DNA of 64,000 nt from an uncultured Bacteriovoracaceae bacterium (lineage in GTDB: Bacteria; Bdellovibrionota; Bacteriovoracia; Bacteriovoracales; Bacteriovoracaceae): NCBI GenBank assembly GCA_937931205.1, contig CALHBF010000010.1, positions 18,962 to 82,961 on the forward strand, in the 5' to 3' direction. Position 1 is the first letter of the stretch. Each line of letters opens with the position of its first letter. Position numbers and translations under genes: made by a program. Shown here piece by piece: positions 17,280-26,762 of the stretch. The notes beneath the pieces were generated by a model. That model worked only from the letters and a program-made list of their open reading frames with translations, had not been told where the DNA came from and did not search any database.

Positions 17280-17906
17280 ATGAAAACTTTTCAAACTGAC
17301 GGACTCTTCTCAGATAATTACAAATTCTCTATCGGTTCAATCATCCCAAGACCTATTGCTGTTATTTCTACAAGAAATCCTGATGGAAGCAATAACCTTG
17401 CGCCCTTCTCATTCTTTACTTCTGTTTCAGCAAAACCCATGATTGTTGCGTTCTGCCCTATGATCAGAACGGCCACAGGTGATTTCAAAGATACTGTTAA
17501 AAATATTCTGAGAGAAAAAGAATTCGTCGTTAACTTCTGCACTGAAGAAAATTACGAAAAGGTAAATCTTGCATCAACTGAACTTCCCTTCGGAGAAGAT
17601 GAGTTCGCATTCTCTAAACTAACGCCTATTGAATCCGAGGTTGTTAAGGCACGTAGAATGAAAGAATCTCCAATTCATTTTGAATGTATCTTTAGAGATA
17701 TGCTTTGTTATGGTAAAGAACCCGGAGCTGGTTCACTGATCACAGGAGAAGTGAAATTGATTCATATCGACGAAAAAATTTTAGTCGATAATAAAATTCA
17801 AAGTGATCTCTTTCGCGCTGTTGGACGAGGGGCCGGTAATGACTGGTTTAAGACTGACTCAAAGTTTGAGTTGGAGCGTCTTATGAAAGCACAGATTCAA
17901 AAATAG
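17280..17906 (+). CDS. Flavin reductase-like (FMN-binding split barrel) protein
   Basis: 208 residues matching the flavin reductase-like split-barrel family. The N-terminal YKFSIGSIIPRPIAVISTRN followed by NLAPFSFFTSVSAKPMIVAF is the FMN-binding core, and FVVNFC occurs near residue 83. Members reduce FMN with NAD(P)H or act as flavoproteins of unknown substrate. No partner monooxygenase is adjacent. No ribosome binding site is visible; a weak extended -10 (TGCCAAATT) ends 6 bases before the ATG, so a leaderless message is possible. Confidence 0.85.
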   Translation: MKTFQTDGLFSDNYKFSIGSIIPRPIAVISTRNPDGSNNLAPFSFFTSVSAKPMIVAFCPMIRTATGDFKDTVKNILREKEFVVNFCTEENYEKVNLASTELPFGEDEFAFSKLTPIESEVVKARRMKESPIHFECIFRDMLCYGKEPGAGSLITGEVKLIHIDEKILVDNKIQSDLFRAVGRGAGNDWFKTDSKFELERLMKAQIQK

Positions 17907-18008
17907 GGAATTCTGCCTCAGCTCTCTATAAATTTAAAGAGTATTAATCACTTGAGTGATGGCACTCCATTCGCAAAGATTCCAAGGGCTAAAGCCAAGG
18001 AGCTTCAT

Positions 18009-19040
18009 ATGCGAATCTCATCACTCGTTGACACGTTAGTCTTTTCATCTTCCTGTTGGGAATCTGCAGCTCCACGTACCCGCAGTATAGTCATGTCCCT
18101 TAAAAAGAAATCCCCTCTTATTTATATTGAACCACCTGTGTTAGGTTTTACCAGCTTTGCAAGTCTTAATGAGAGTTATCCATCTGAGGAAATCAAAGTT
18201 CTTACTCCTCATCTTCCTAAGAATGCTAAAAATGATGAGAAAAACATTGTCGTCAACGAACTGTTAGCTCGCTATCTCAATGAGAAGAATATCGAAGTTT
18301 ATGAAAGCTGGTATTTGGGAACAACAGCATGGGACTACTCAGACGAACTGGCCCCCTATGCTATTACACTCGATCTTATTTCTGAAGACGAACTTGCGCA
18401 TCCCCTCATCAGCCTCAGTTCCATTATTACCAGTTCACTCATTCTAGAAAATGAAGATTACATCCATATTGGGGATGCTATTGATATAGACCATTTTCTT
18501 CAGGCAAGACTGAATCTCATAAGACCTGATGAGCTCAAAATTATTCCTGATCCCTTGATTGGATGTATGGGTCTTAAAAATATCGACATTATTCTTGAAC
18601 TGGCCCAGCAAAGACCTAACTATCACTTTATTCTTTTTCAAGACAACGAACTTGATTATCCAGAAGTTGAAAATATTCACTTCATTGGAAAGAAGAATTT
18701 CTACTCCTTGCCTCTTTATCTCTCACCACTCAAGGTTGCTATTACAGTTCCGGATGAAGAACTCATTGATGAGATGCTATGCGCCGGTAAAAAAATCATT
18801 CAAATTGGCAAAGTAAACGACGCTCTTCCCTTTGTGCATGAATGCGAAACTATTTCTGAGGTTCTCAAGGCGCTGGATCATTACGTCAGTTCACCAGAAA
18901 TGGATCCCTTATGGCTTAATGAAGTCGATGAATATCTCAAAACTAAAACTTGGGATCAAAAAATAGAACAGGTATTTATTCGAAAGAATGATATCAAGCA
19001 AGATGGTTTCAATAAAAAGATTACACCACAAATAATATAG
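18009..19040 (+). CDS. Glycosyltransferase-like protein, family uncertain
   Basis: I choose ATG 18009 because AAGGAG (17997-18002) precedes it at 6 bases; the upstream in-frame ATG at 17952 has no such site. The 343-residue product opens with LVDTLVFSSSCWESAAPRTR and IYIEPPV. This resembles the N-terminus of two-Rossmann glycosyltransferases that start with a FS-x-W-x2-x3-R pattern. The second half has the strand order and RPNYHFILFQDN segment of a GT-B donor domain. The usual nucleotide-sugar E-x7-E signature is not clear, so activity is uncertain. It may modify surface polysaccharide. Confidence 0.55.
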   Translation: MRISSLVDTLVFSSSCWESAAPRTRSIVMSLKKKSPLIYIEPPVLGFTSFASLNESYPSEEIKVLTPHLPKNAKNDEKNIVVNELLARYLNEKNIEVYESWYLGTTAWDYSDELAPYAITLDLISEDELAHPLISLSSIITSSLILENEDYIHIGDAIDIDHFLQARLNLIRPDELKIIPDPLIGCMGLKNIDIILELAQQRPNYHFILFQDNELDYPEVENIHFIGKKNFYSLPLYLSPLKVAITVPDEELIDEMLCAGKKIIQIGKVNDALPFVHECETISEVLKALDHYVSSPEMDPLWLNEVDEYLKTKTWDQKIEQVFIRKNDIKQDGFNKKITPQII

Positions 19041-19092
19041 TCAAAGCTCTCAAGAGTTCTTAAAATTTGTTTATAATTTAAAGGAGTATCTT

Positions 19093-19620
19093 ATGGGCTT
19101 AATCTTAAAGCAGATATTCGCCTTTCTGAAATTACTGAATTCAGATACTGGCAATATCTCATTAGCGATGGGAATGACTTGTGGATTCATTCTAGGAATG
19201 ACACCAATCCTTTCTCTTCATAGTTTACTGGTATTTCTTATTCTCTTCTTTTTCAGAATTCAAATCGGGGCAGCATTTGTTATCGCCTTCTTTGTAAAAT
19301 TCATTGCCTTCTTCTTTGATCCTCTCTTCAATATGGTGGGAAGTGCTGTGCTCGAAATGGATGCTCTTCAGGGAATTTTTACAACCCTCTATAACATGCC
19401 ACTCGTCCCCTATACGCGTTTTAACAATTCTATTGTTATGGGCTCAGCAGTTATTACTTTTGCTCTAAGCCCTTTCATTTTTGTTCTTTCACAAATCTTG
19501 ATTGTTAAATACCGCGAGAAAGTTCTGGCAAGGTTCCAGGAAACTAAGTTCTGGAAATTTGTCAAAGCGACAGGTTTCTATAAGTGGTATTACAGCTACT
19601 CTAAGTACAATTGGAACTAA
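19093..19620 (+). CDS. TIGR03546-type membrane protein (DUF2062-like)
   Basis: 175 residues with three or four transmembrane segments. The opening FLKLLNSDTGNISLAMGMTCGFILGMTPILSLH and the following hydrophobic helices are characteristic of the TIGR03546 family, related to DUF2062. Function unknown. AAGGAG lies 6 bases before the ATG. The next gene starts two bases after its stop and belongs to TIGR03545, the family usually found beside this one, so they are likely partners in one envelope function. Confidence 0.75.
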   Translation: MGLILKQIFAFLKLLNSDTGNISLAMGMTCGFILGMTPILSLHSLLVFLILFFFRIQIGAAFVIAFFVKFIAFFFDPLFNMVGSAVLEMDALQGIFTTLYNMPLVPYTRFNNSIVMGSAVITFALSPFIFVLSQILIVKYREKVLARFQETKFWKFVKATGFYKWYYSYSKYNWN

Positions 19621-19621
19621 T

Positions 19622-21505
19622 ATGAGTGATAAGAAGATAAAAAAAGCACGCGGCCCTATTCGTTATGAGGCCATCATTCCAGTACTTGTTATTTCAACAA
19701 TTACTTTTATCTATTTTAGCGTCTATTTCGATCGCCATGTGAAAAGCCTTGCCGAATATATCGGAACTCAGGCCAATGGTGCAGAAGTAAATATCGGAGA
19801 AGTAGATATTTCTTTTATTAAAGGAAGTATCACTGTTACTCGTCTTGAAGTAACAAATCTTGAAGACAATCTCAAAAACACCATTGAGATTGGTAAAATG
19901 AACTTCAGACTTGTTTGGGATGCTCTTCTTCGTATGAAATTCGTAATCGATGACGCCAGTATTGAAGATATCATGCTGATGTCTAATCGCCGTCGCGCTG
20001 GGAAAGTACTCCCTCCTAGTCCTGCCAAACCAAGTAAATCAGAAGAGCTACAGGCCGAGCTGGTAAGTCAGGTCCAGAGCAAGTATCAAGGTAACGTACT
20101 TGAAAACTTAATTACTTTCTTAGATGGAAGCTCTGTTGATGATCAGATCAAAGAAATTCGCGGCACGCTCAAGAGTGAAACTCGCATTAATGATATGATC
20201 AAGGAAATTGATTCGAAGAAAGATTACTGGGATAAAGAAATTAAAACTTTGAGCGATGATAAAATCGTCAAAGACATTGAGAAGAAAATTCAAGACATCT
20301 CTAAAGAAAAGAATGATCTGAAAAAACTTTCAATGGCCAAAGAGATTGCTGACGATATCAAGACCGTGAATGAGCGAGTAAAAAGTGTAAAAAGCAAATC
20401 AGATGAACTTCAAGCTGAAGTGAAGAAGATTGCTCAATATCCTAAAGAAGTTCAGGCCCTGATTAAAGAAGATACTGAAAGTCTTAAAAATCGTTTCTCT
20501 ATTCCAAGTGTCGATTTCAAAGATCTTGCTCTCAATCTTTTTGCTAAAGACTTTGTCGGACATCTAGGAAAATTCAGAAAATATGCAGAGATTGCCAAGC
20601 AATACATTCCTGAAAAGCAAGAAGTGGCCGAAGAAGAAAAAGTTATTCCTGCCAAGAGAGATGAAGGAAAAACTTATCATTTCCCAGTTACCACCGGTTA
20701 CCCTTTTGTATGGCTCAAGCATGCAAGCATCTCATCAAAAGGAACAGAAGGCTCTTATGTTGGGGATGTTAAAGGTAAGCTTACAGATGTTACCAATGAT
20801 CCTAAGCTCATTAAAAAGGCTACGATCCTTGACGTGAACGGAAACTTCCCTACAGCGAATTTGATTGGAGTTAAAGCAGTTTATGCTCTTCATCATCATG
20901 TTGCAGATCCTTATCAGGAAGCCTTCATGCAAGTAAATCAGTTCAGGCTGGATAATAAGCTTTTTGTGAATGAGAAGAATAAGAAGTTTGGTATCAATGA
21001 GGCCAATGGTACTTCGACGATCAGAGCACGTATTCAAAACAATACTGTAGATATGAACTGGCTGGCCCATTTCAATGATCCTAAATATCTCGTTGATCTC
21101 AATACCAAGTCCGGCAATGAAATCCTGACACGCATTTTGAACAACATTCCTATTATTAGCCTTGAAGCGCGAGCTCGCGGCCCATTCAGTAAGCTTGATA
21201 TTGATCTCAAATCGAATCTAGGTGAAGAGCTTGGGAAAGGTCTAAAGAATGAGTTAACTTCGCAAATAAGCAGTGCTCAGGGCAAGATTAACGCTCTTAT
21301 CGATGAGAAGATCAAAGGACCACAGAATGAGTTAATGGGGAAAATCAATCTCTCTAATAACCAGTTAAAGTCTTTCAACGATCTAGAAAATCTTTATAAG
21401 AAGTATGAAGATCAACTGCAAGCCGAACTAAAGAAAATGCAAGGCGGACAGGGTGATAAGATTAAAGAACAAGGTAAGAAATTATTAAAAGGTTTAGGCC
21501 TTTAA
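19622..21505 (+). CDS. TIGR03545-type envelope protein
   Basis: 627 residues from ATG 19622. One N-terminal transmembrane segment (about residues 17-37, IIPVLVISTITFIYFSVYF) is followed by a large domain outside the inner membrane. The segment VNIGEVDISFIKGSITVTRLEV resembles the start of AsmA-like repeats. Residues about 190-300 form a long charged coiled coil, and another helical tail lies at the C-terminus. AsmA-like proteins help move lipids or help assemble the outer membrane; that role here is inference. It is paired with the TIGR03546 gene upstream and ends at a strong terminator. Confidence 0.75.
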   Translation: MSDKKIKKARGPIRYEAIIPVLVISTITFIYFSVYFDRHVKSLAEYIGTQANGAEVNIGEVDISFIKGSITVTRLEVTNLEDNLKNTIEIGKMNFRLVWDALLRMKFVIDDASIEDIMLMSNRRRAGKVLPPSPAKPSKSEELQAELVSQVQSKYQGNVLENLITFLDGSSVDDQIKEIRGTLKSETRINDMIKEIDSKKDYWDKEIKTLSDDKIVKDIEKKIQDISKEKNDLKKLSMAKEIADDIKTVNERVKSVKSKSDELQAEVKKIAQYPKEVQALIKEDTESLKNRFSIPSVDFKDLALNLFAKDFVGHLGKFRKYAEIAKQYIPEKQEVAEEEKVIPAKRDEGKTYHFPVTTGYPFVWLKHASISSKGTEGSYVGDVKGKLTDVTNDPKLIKKATILDVNGNFPTANLIGVKAVYALHHHVADPYQEAFMQVNQFRLDNKLFVNEKNKKFGINEANGTSTIRARIQNNTVDMNWLAHFNDPKYLVDLNTKSGNEILTRILNNIPIISLEARARGPFSKLDIDLKSNLGEELGKGLKNELTSQISSAQGKINALIDEKIKGPQNELMGKINLSNNQLKSFNDLENLYKKYEDQLQAELKKMQGGQGDKIKEQGKKLLKGLGL

Positions 21506-21514
21506 AATAAAAAA

Positions 21515-21539
21515 GGCTCCCATTGGGAGCCTTTTTTTT
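21515..21539. terminator. Bidirectional terminator between TIGR03545 and E1 genes
   Basis: GGCTCCC (21515-21521) and GGGAGCC (21525-21531) with a 3-base loop, eight T on the plus strand and an A run on the left that gives a T run on the minus strand. Confidence 0.92.
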
Positions 21540-21540
21540 G

Positions 21541-21565
21541 CTAAAAAGTACGGCGTACTTTTTAG
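21541..21565. repeat. Perfect 12-1-12 palindrome over the E1 stop codon
   Basis: CTAAAAAGTACG, one base, CGTACTTTTTAG. The minus-strand stop codon TAA (21562-21564) lies in one arm. On RNA it would form a second hairpin directly next to the terminator at 21515-21539. Confidence 0.8.
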
Positions 21566-23745
21566 TAATTAAGAAGTTTTCTAAGAGCAGTTGATACATG
21601 TGAAACTTGCGGAAGAATAACTTCTTCAAGATCCGGACAATAAGCAACATGCACATCTTCAGAACAAACACGAAGAATTGGAGCGTCAAGTTGCTCAAAA
21701 CAATTCTCGTTAACAAGAGCAGCAATCTCTCCTGCAAATCCTGAAGTTTTATGTTCTTCGTGACAGATAAGAAGTCTGTGAGTTTTAGAAAGAGATTTCT
21801 TCACAGCTTCAAAGTCAAACGGAGCAAGAGTTCTTGGATCGATGATTTCGATTGAATAACCTTCTTTCTCAAACTCTTTGGCAGCTTCAACAGCCTTCTG
21901 AACAAGAGCACCCCAGGCTACGATTGTTGCATCCTTACCTTCTTTAACGATACGAGCTTTACCGAAAGGAATCATGTATTCCTCACCCGGATCAGCTGAA
22001 CGGTTATAACCTTGGTAATAAAGGTGTTTATGCTCAAGGAACATAACAGGATCATCACAACGAATTGCTGTACGTAGAATTCCGATCGCATCTAGTGCAT
22101 TTGATGGATAAACAACACGAATCCCTGGATTATGAGTGAATAGTGATTCACCTGACTGAGAGTGATACATTGCTCCACCACGAAGGTATCCACCGATTGG
22201 AACACGCACTACCATTGGACATTTAAAATCACCGCCTGAGCGGTAACGAGTTGTCGCCATCTCGTTCTTTAATTGCATGTAAGCAGTCCAGATATAATCG
22301 AAGAATTGAATTTCAACTACTGGCTTTAATCCTCTCATCGCCATACCAATGGCACGGCCGATGATGTTGGCTTCAGCAAGTGGTGAGTTAAATACTTGGC
22401 CAGGCTTAGCTGCTTTCTGAACACCGTGAGTAACTTTGAATACTCCTCCCTTACCTTTAAGATCAGGGTTGTCGTATTTCTCTACTTCTGTGAAGTCAGC
22501 AACGTCTTCTCCGAAAACCATCATAAGAGGGTTTTTCTTAATCTCAGACTTCAACGTCATGTTGATTGCCGTTGCCAGAGGAATATCATCCTTACCTGAG
22601 AACTGAGGAGCAGTATCAAAATCAGCAGATGTAGGATCAACATCTGGAGAATACAAATGATCTTTGTATGTTGATTTTTCAGGCCAAACAGTTGTGAGAG
22701 CTCTGTTCATCGCCTCTCTTACTTCTTTTGTTGCCTCATCAAGCATTGCTTGAGTCTCATCACTTGTCATGAGACCAGTATCATTTAGGAAACGAGGGAA
22801 TGAATTGAATACATCTCTGTAAGCTTCATCAGCTAGATCATCTTTGGTTCTATAGTAAGAGTGATCATCTGAAAGAGAGTGAGAGTATGGACGAGTTACT
22901 GTTGCGTGAACAAGAACCGGGCCATTGCCAGCACGAAGATATTTTTCAGCAGCAAGCATTGTATCGTAAGATTCAATCGGGCAGTTACCGTCACAGTTAA
23001 AAATCTTAAGGCCTGGGAAATTAGCAAGAGCAACAGAGATAGAAGCTCCTGGAGTCTGAACAGATACTGGAACAGAAATCGCATAACCGTTATCTTCAAT
23101 CATGAAAAGAACTGGAAGTTTATTTACACAAGCAGTTGTCAGACCTTCCCAAAATTCACCTTGAGAAGTTGTACCATCACCACTAGATACGTAAACGATT
23201 TCTTGATCGTTATAAACAGGAGAATCTTTTAGATTCATTTTCTTTAAGTGAAGTCCAGCTTCAGCAATACCTACCGCTTGAAGGAACTGAGTTCCAGTAC
23301 AGCTTGATTTAGAAACGATATTAAGTTTTACGTTCCCCCAGTGAGCAGGCATCTGACGGCCGTGAGAAGCAGTGTCACCTGTGTTACCATTGGCCTGGCA
23401 AAGCATTTCGTATGAGCTGTGGCCTAGACCAAGACAAAGAGCTCTGTCGCGGTAGTAAGGAATGAAATAATCGTAGCTCGGACGAAGAACTTTCGCAGCT
23501 GCTGAAAGAATACCTTCGTGACCTGCTCCTGAGATTTGGAAGAAAGCTTTATTCTGCTTCTTCATCGTGATCTCAGCATCATCAGTTTTACGAGAAACAT
23601 AAATATTTTTTAAGAACCAAACAAGATCAGCTTTTGTGAGCTTATGTTTTTTGATCAGATCAAGTTTATGATCATAACTAGGATTTGATTTCAACGTGCT
23701 CGCAGCACCTTTAGACTTTACGTCAGAAGACTTAGTTGTCGCCAT
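21562..23745 (-). CDS. 2-oxoacid dehydrogenase E1, fused alpha and beta subunits
   Basis: 727 residues. The first half (about 1-380) is an E1-alpha domain with the thiamine diphosphate motif GDG (189-191) through to N219 in IEDNGYAIS. The second half (about 390-727) is an E1-beta domain with LMMVFGEDVADF, a PLAEANIIGRAIGMA segment and the catalytic-site YHSQSGESLFTHNPG. The sequence is of the branched-chain 2-oxoacid type rather than the homodimeric pyruvate type. It decarboxylates branched-chain 2-oxoacids and passes the acyl group to E2. Leucine dehydrogenase in this window could supply the substrate. No E2 or E3 gene is adjacent. AGGGG precedes the ATG. Confidence 0.9.
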   Translation of the reverse strand: MATTKSSDVKSKGAASTLKSNPSYDHKLDLIKKHKLTKADLVWFLKNIYVSRKTDDAEITMKKQNKAFFQISGAGHEGILSAAAKVLRPSYDYFIPYYRDRALCLGLGHSSYEMLCQANGNTGDTASHGRQMPAHWGNVKLNIVSKSSCTGTQFLQAVGIAEAGLHLKKMNLKDSPVYNDQEIVYVSSGDGTTSQGEFWEGLTTACVNKLPVLFMIEDNGYAISVPVSVQTPGASISVALANFPGLKIFNCDGNCPIESYDTMLAAEKYLRAGNGPVLVHATVTRPYSHSLSDDHSYYRTKDDLADEAYRDVFNSFPRFLNDTGLMTSDETQAMLDEATKEVREAMNRALTTVWPEKSTYKDHLYSPDVDPTSADFDTAPQFSGKDDIPLATAINMTLKSEIKKNPLMMVFGEDVADFTEVEKYDNPDLKGKGGVFKVTHGVQKAAKPGQVFNSPLAEANIIGRAIGMAMRGLKPVVEIQFFDYIWTAYMQLKNEMATTRYRSGGDFKCPMVVRVPIGGYLRGGAMYHSQSGESLFTHNPGIRVVYPSNALDAIGILRTAIRCDDPVMFLEHKHLYYQGYNRSADPGEEYMIPFGKARIVKEGKDATIVAWGALVQKAVEAAKEFEKEGYSIEIIDPRTLAPFDFEAVKKSLSKTHRLLICHEEHKTSGFAGEIAALVNENCFEQLDAPILRVCSEDVHVAYCPDLEEVILPQVSHVSTALRKLLNY

Positions 23746-23872
23746 AGGAACCCCTTGATTTAAAAGTGAGACTATCTTAGCTCATAAAGCGAGAGAAAAT
23801 CCACCCGTAAGGGAGGACTAGATAGTAATTTCTCAATATTTTTTGATGTTAAATATGCGAATTTTAAAAGAA

Positions 23873-23897
23873 GAGGCCAGCCTAAAAGGCTGACCTC
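23873..23897 (-). terminator. Rho-independent terminator after the radical SAM gene
   Basis: On the minus strand, GAGGTCAGCC pairs with GGCTGGCCTC (one U-G pair), 5-base loop, followed by TTCTTTT. It lies 13 bases after the stop at 23910. Confidence 0.85.
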
Positions 23898-23909
23898 GCG
23901 AAGTGTGGA

Positions 23910-26615
23910 TTAATGGAGCCCAATACTCACTTTGATTGGTCGCTCGATCTCAAGTCCACGGGCCACCAATAGGTCAGTAATCTCGCTTGGTCGGATACTG
24001 CGCCCCTGATCTACCAACGCTTGGATATAAAGTCCGTCTGCGCGACATGGCGAAACCTCATCAATTGTCTCCAGCAGATTTTCAGAAAGATCCAGCTTTC
24101 CAAACGTCACATCAAGAAGCATTGGCCTGATATCTTTCTCTAAAAACTTCTCATCTTTTTTAGAGTAAGACTGAATCAAAATCTCTGAGGCATTTTTTAG
24201 CTCAGAACCAACAGCGTCTTTATTTCCTGCTTTCACCGGAATGAAATAGGTAAATGATTTAGCCGCATCCTGAATTGAAGGAGTTTTATTTGTAATCGGA
24301 TTAATGGCACGGAAGTGAATTCCCGGCTCTGAATGTTTTTCTAGAAGTGAGATAATCTCATTATAGTCCTTCCACTCTTCTGGAACTCGAACATCGAAAT
24401 ATTCTACCAATGAGGAAATTCCCAGAGTCAAAGCTGGTCCAAAAGATAAAAGCGGTCTGATGTTGTAGCCTTCAGAATGAAGAGTCTCAAGACCTGCACG
24501 CTTAAAGATACGTGCCATTACTTTTTGAAGATCTAAGTGAGAGATGAATGTAATTGGTCCAATTTTTGAGAACTCAATACGATAACGAGCGCCCAATTCT
24601 TGGTTTCTCTTCTCTCTTAGTTCAACAATATTCTTCTTTAAAACTTCTGGTTGAACATACGGCTCATCTTTAATTGAGTTCATACCTGTAAGGAAGTCAC
24701 GACGCTCTTCCACCATTTGTTTTAGGTCGCAAGCGACACCACAGTGATAACAAACAAGCTTCTTTTTATCGATATCAAAGGTCTTCTCTAAAGATTCAAG
24801 ATTTGAATGGTGAACAATCATTCCTGCCACTTTTCCACATGGAGGAGACAGTCTGTTTTTGGTTGCCTTCTTCCATTCAAGATTCAAGAACCTTTCAGTC
24901 AAACCAACATCAATATGATCCCAGGCAAGTTTTCCTTCAAGAGGGATAGTTCCTAAGAAAATCTCTGGATCAATGCCAGAATTGTTTACACATTCAACCC
25001 ACAGGTCATACTTGAATGTTTCATCCCAACCATCAAAACGAGCTCCACCTGCCCAAGCATTAAAAATAATGTTGGCAACACGACGATCACCTCGAGAAAC
25101 AATACCTTCTAAGTGAGAAATCTTTGAGAAGTGTTTTCTAAAATTTAAGCGATACTTTTCTGCATAATCTTTCAGAAGCTCTTGCTTGCGCTGAATTTCT
25201 GATAAAGTAATCATACTAGACCACTGGAATGGAGTATGAGGCTTAGGAACAAAGCTTGAAACTGATACTGTCACAGTTGGATTTTTTACTCCGCACTCTT
25301 GGGCTTTTTTCTTGGCCTTTCCTGCTGTCTCCATAATCGCAACAACATCTTCATCCTCTTCTGTAGGAAGACCGATCATGAAATAAAGTTTCATTTTCGT
25401 CCAACCACGAGAGAAGACGTCTGTTGCAGTCTGAAGAAGATCTGCTTCTGAAATATTTTTATTAATAACATCTCTCATTCTCTGAGAGCCGGCTTCAGGA
25501 GCAAAAGTAAGTGAAGAGTTTTTCACTTCTGCAAGTTTATCAAGAATACGAACATCAAGTCCGTAAGCACGAAGTGAAGAGATACCTAGAGTAGCATTCT
25601 CTTTCTGTAATTTATCTAGAAGCTCAATAACAAGCGGAGTAACAGCTGAATAATCAGCAGTTGAAAGACAAGTTAAACTCGCCTCATTGAAACCACCATT
25701 TTTGAGTCCATCCATCATCATCTGCACAACGTTTTCAGGATTTCTTTCTCTCACAGGACGATAAATCATTCCTGCCTGACAAAAACGACAACCTTCCGTA
25801 CATCCTCGAGCAAGCTCAACCGAGAAGCGATCGAAGATCGCTGTCATATGAGGAATAGGAGACTTCGTAGGAAAAGGATAATTTGTTAAGTTATCCACAA
25901 AATAGCGTTGAACGCGAGCAGGTAGCTCGGGATGTTCATCTACTGGCCCCGTGACAACTTCCATTTGTGTCATAGGATCAATTTCAGTTTTATAAAATTG
26001 GGGAACGTAGATCCCTTTCCATTTTGCAAGTTCAAGAAGAATATCTTTTCTCTTCCATCCCTTCTGCTTTGCTTCACCAATGAAGTGAACAACTTTTGCA
26101 AAAAGAACTTCACCATCACCAACTAGAACAAAGTCCATGAATGGAGCAAGTGGTTCAGGGTGAGTAGCACAAGGACCACCACAAATGACAAATGGTTCTT
26201 CTTCCTGACGATCTTTGGTCCAAATAGAAATCCCACCAAGATCAAGCATATTAAGAATGTTTGAGTAGCTCATCTCATACTGAAGAGAAAAACCAACAAC
26301 ATCAAAATCTTTTAGAGGACGAAAATTTTCTAGAGTCACCAGTTTTAGATCACGCTCGCGAATTTGTTTTTCCATATCAATCCATGGAGCAAAACAACGT
26401 TCAGCAAGAAGACCTTCATGCTTATTGATTTCATCATAGAGAATTTTCATTCCCAAGTGACTCATTCCAATCTCATAGGTGTCTGGAAAACAAAGTGCAA
26501 CAGAACCTGTAACTTTATTCCAATCTTTTTTTACAACAAAATGTTCACCACCGATGTAGCGAGCTGGTTTTTCCAAAGATTCAAGAAATGAGGCATAGGG
26601 ATTGTGTGAGGCCAT
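23910..26615 (-). CDS. B12-binding-domain radical SAM protein (TIGR03960/TIGR03936 type)
   Basis: About 901 residues from ATG 26615; the family normally begins with an LEKPARYIGGE-like segment, as here, so the 22 residues upstream are unlikely to be translated. Order: an N-terminal corrinoid-binding-like domain (FPDTYEIGMSHLGMKIL), a radical SAM core with RGCTEGCRFC supplying the CxxxCxxC cluster ligands near residue 270, and a C-terminal TIGR03936/DUF2344 domain starting near RYRIEFSKIGPITFISHLDL. A cysteine pair in VCYHCGVACD lies between them. The reaction is unknown; in other bacteria this gene often lies near ribosome or RNase E/G genes. A GGAG site precedes the start. Confidence 0.88.
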   Translation of the reverse strand: MASHNPYASFLESLEKPARYIGGEHFVVKKDWNKVTGSVALCFPDTYEIGMSHLGMKILYDEINKHEGLLAERCFAPWIDMEKQIRERDLKLVTLENFRPLKDFDVVGFSLQYEMSYSNILNMLDLGGISIWTKDRQEEEPFVICGGPCATHPEPLAPFMDFVLVGDGEVLFAKVVHFIGEAKQKGWKRKDILLELAKWKGIYVPQFYKTEIDPMTQMEVVTGPVDEHPELPARVQRYFVDNLTNYPFPTKSPIPHMTAIFDRFSVELARGCTEGCRFCQAGMIYRPVRERNPENVVQMMMDGLKNGGFNEASLTCLSTADYSAVTPLVIELLDKLQKENATLGISSLRAYGLDVRILDKLAEVKNSSLTFAPEAGSQRMRDVINKNISEADLLQTATDVFSRGWTKMKLYFMIGLPTEEDEDVVAIMETAGKAKKKAQECGVKNPTVTVSVSSFVPKPHTPFQWSSMITLSEIQRKQELLKDYAEKYRLNFRKHFSKISHLEGIVSRGDRRVANIIFNAWAGGARFDGWDETFKYDLWVECVNNSGIDPEIFLGTIPLEGKLAWDHIDVGLTERFLNLEWKKATKNRLSPPCGKVAGMIVHHSNLESLEKTFDIDKKKLVCYHCGVACDLKQMVEERRDFLTGMNSIKDEPYVQPEVLKKNIVELREKRNQELGARYRIEFSKIGPITFISHLDLQKVMARIFKRAGLETLHSEGYNIRPLLSFGPALTLGISSLVEYFDVRVPEEWKDYNEIISLLEKHSEPGIHFRAINPITNKTPSIQDAAKSFTYFIPVKAGNKDAVGSELKNASEILIQSYSKKDEKFLEKDIRPMLLDVTFGKLDLSENLLETIDEVSPCRADGLYIQALVDQGRSIRPSEITDLLVARGLEIERPIKVSIGLH

Positions 26616-26762
26616 ATGATGAATACTCCAAGATATCTCTCTGAAGGAAGTAGAGAGGAGGGGGTACAACCCTCTAAGCATTAATAGATTCCCCTATTTA
26701 GCAGAAGCCCCTGTCAAAGTGAAGGATAAAGAAGAAAAAGGAAGAAAAGGCTGAAAAAAGTA

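Noticed and set aside
19502..19621. 40-codon N-terminal extension of the TIGR03545 protein
   Set aside because: It lies wholly inside the upstream gene. The family start with its membrane anchor fits ATG 19622, two bases after the previous stop.
26681..26762. Strong -35-like TTGACA upstream of the radical SAM gene
   Set aside because: A perfect TTGACA is present on the minus strand, but no acceptable -10 lies 15-19 bases away.
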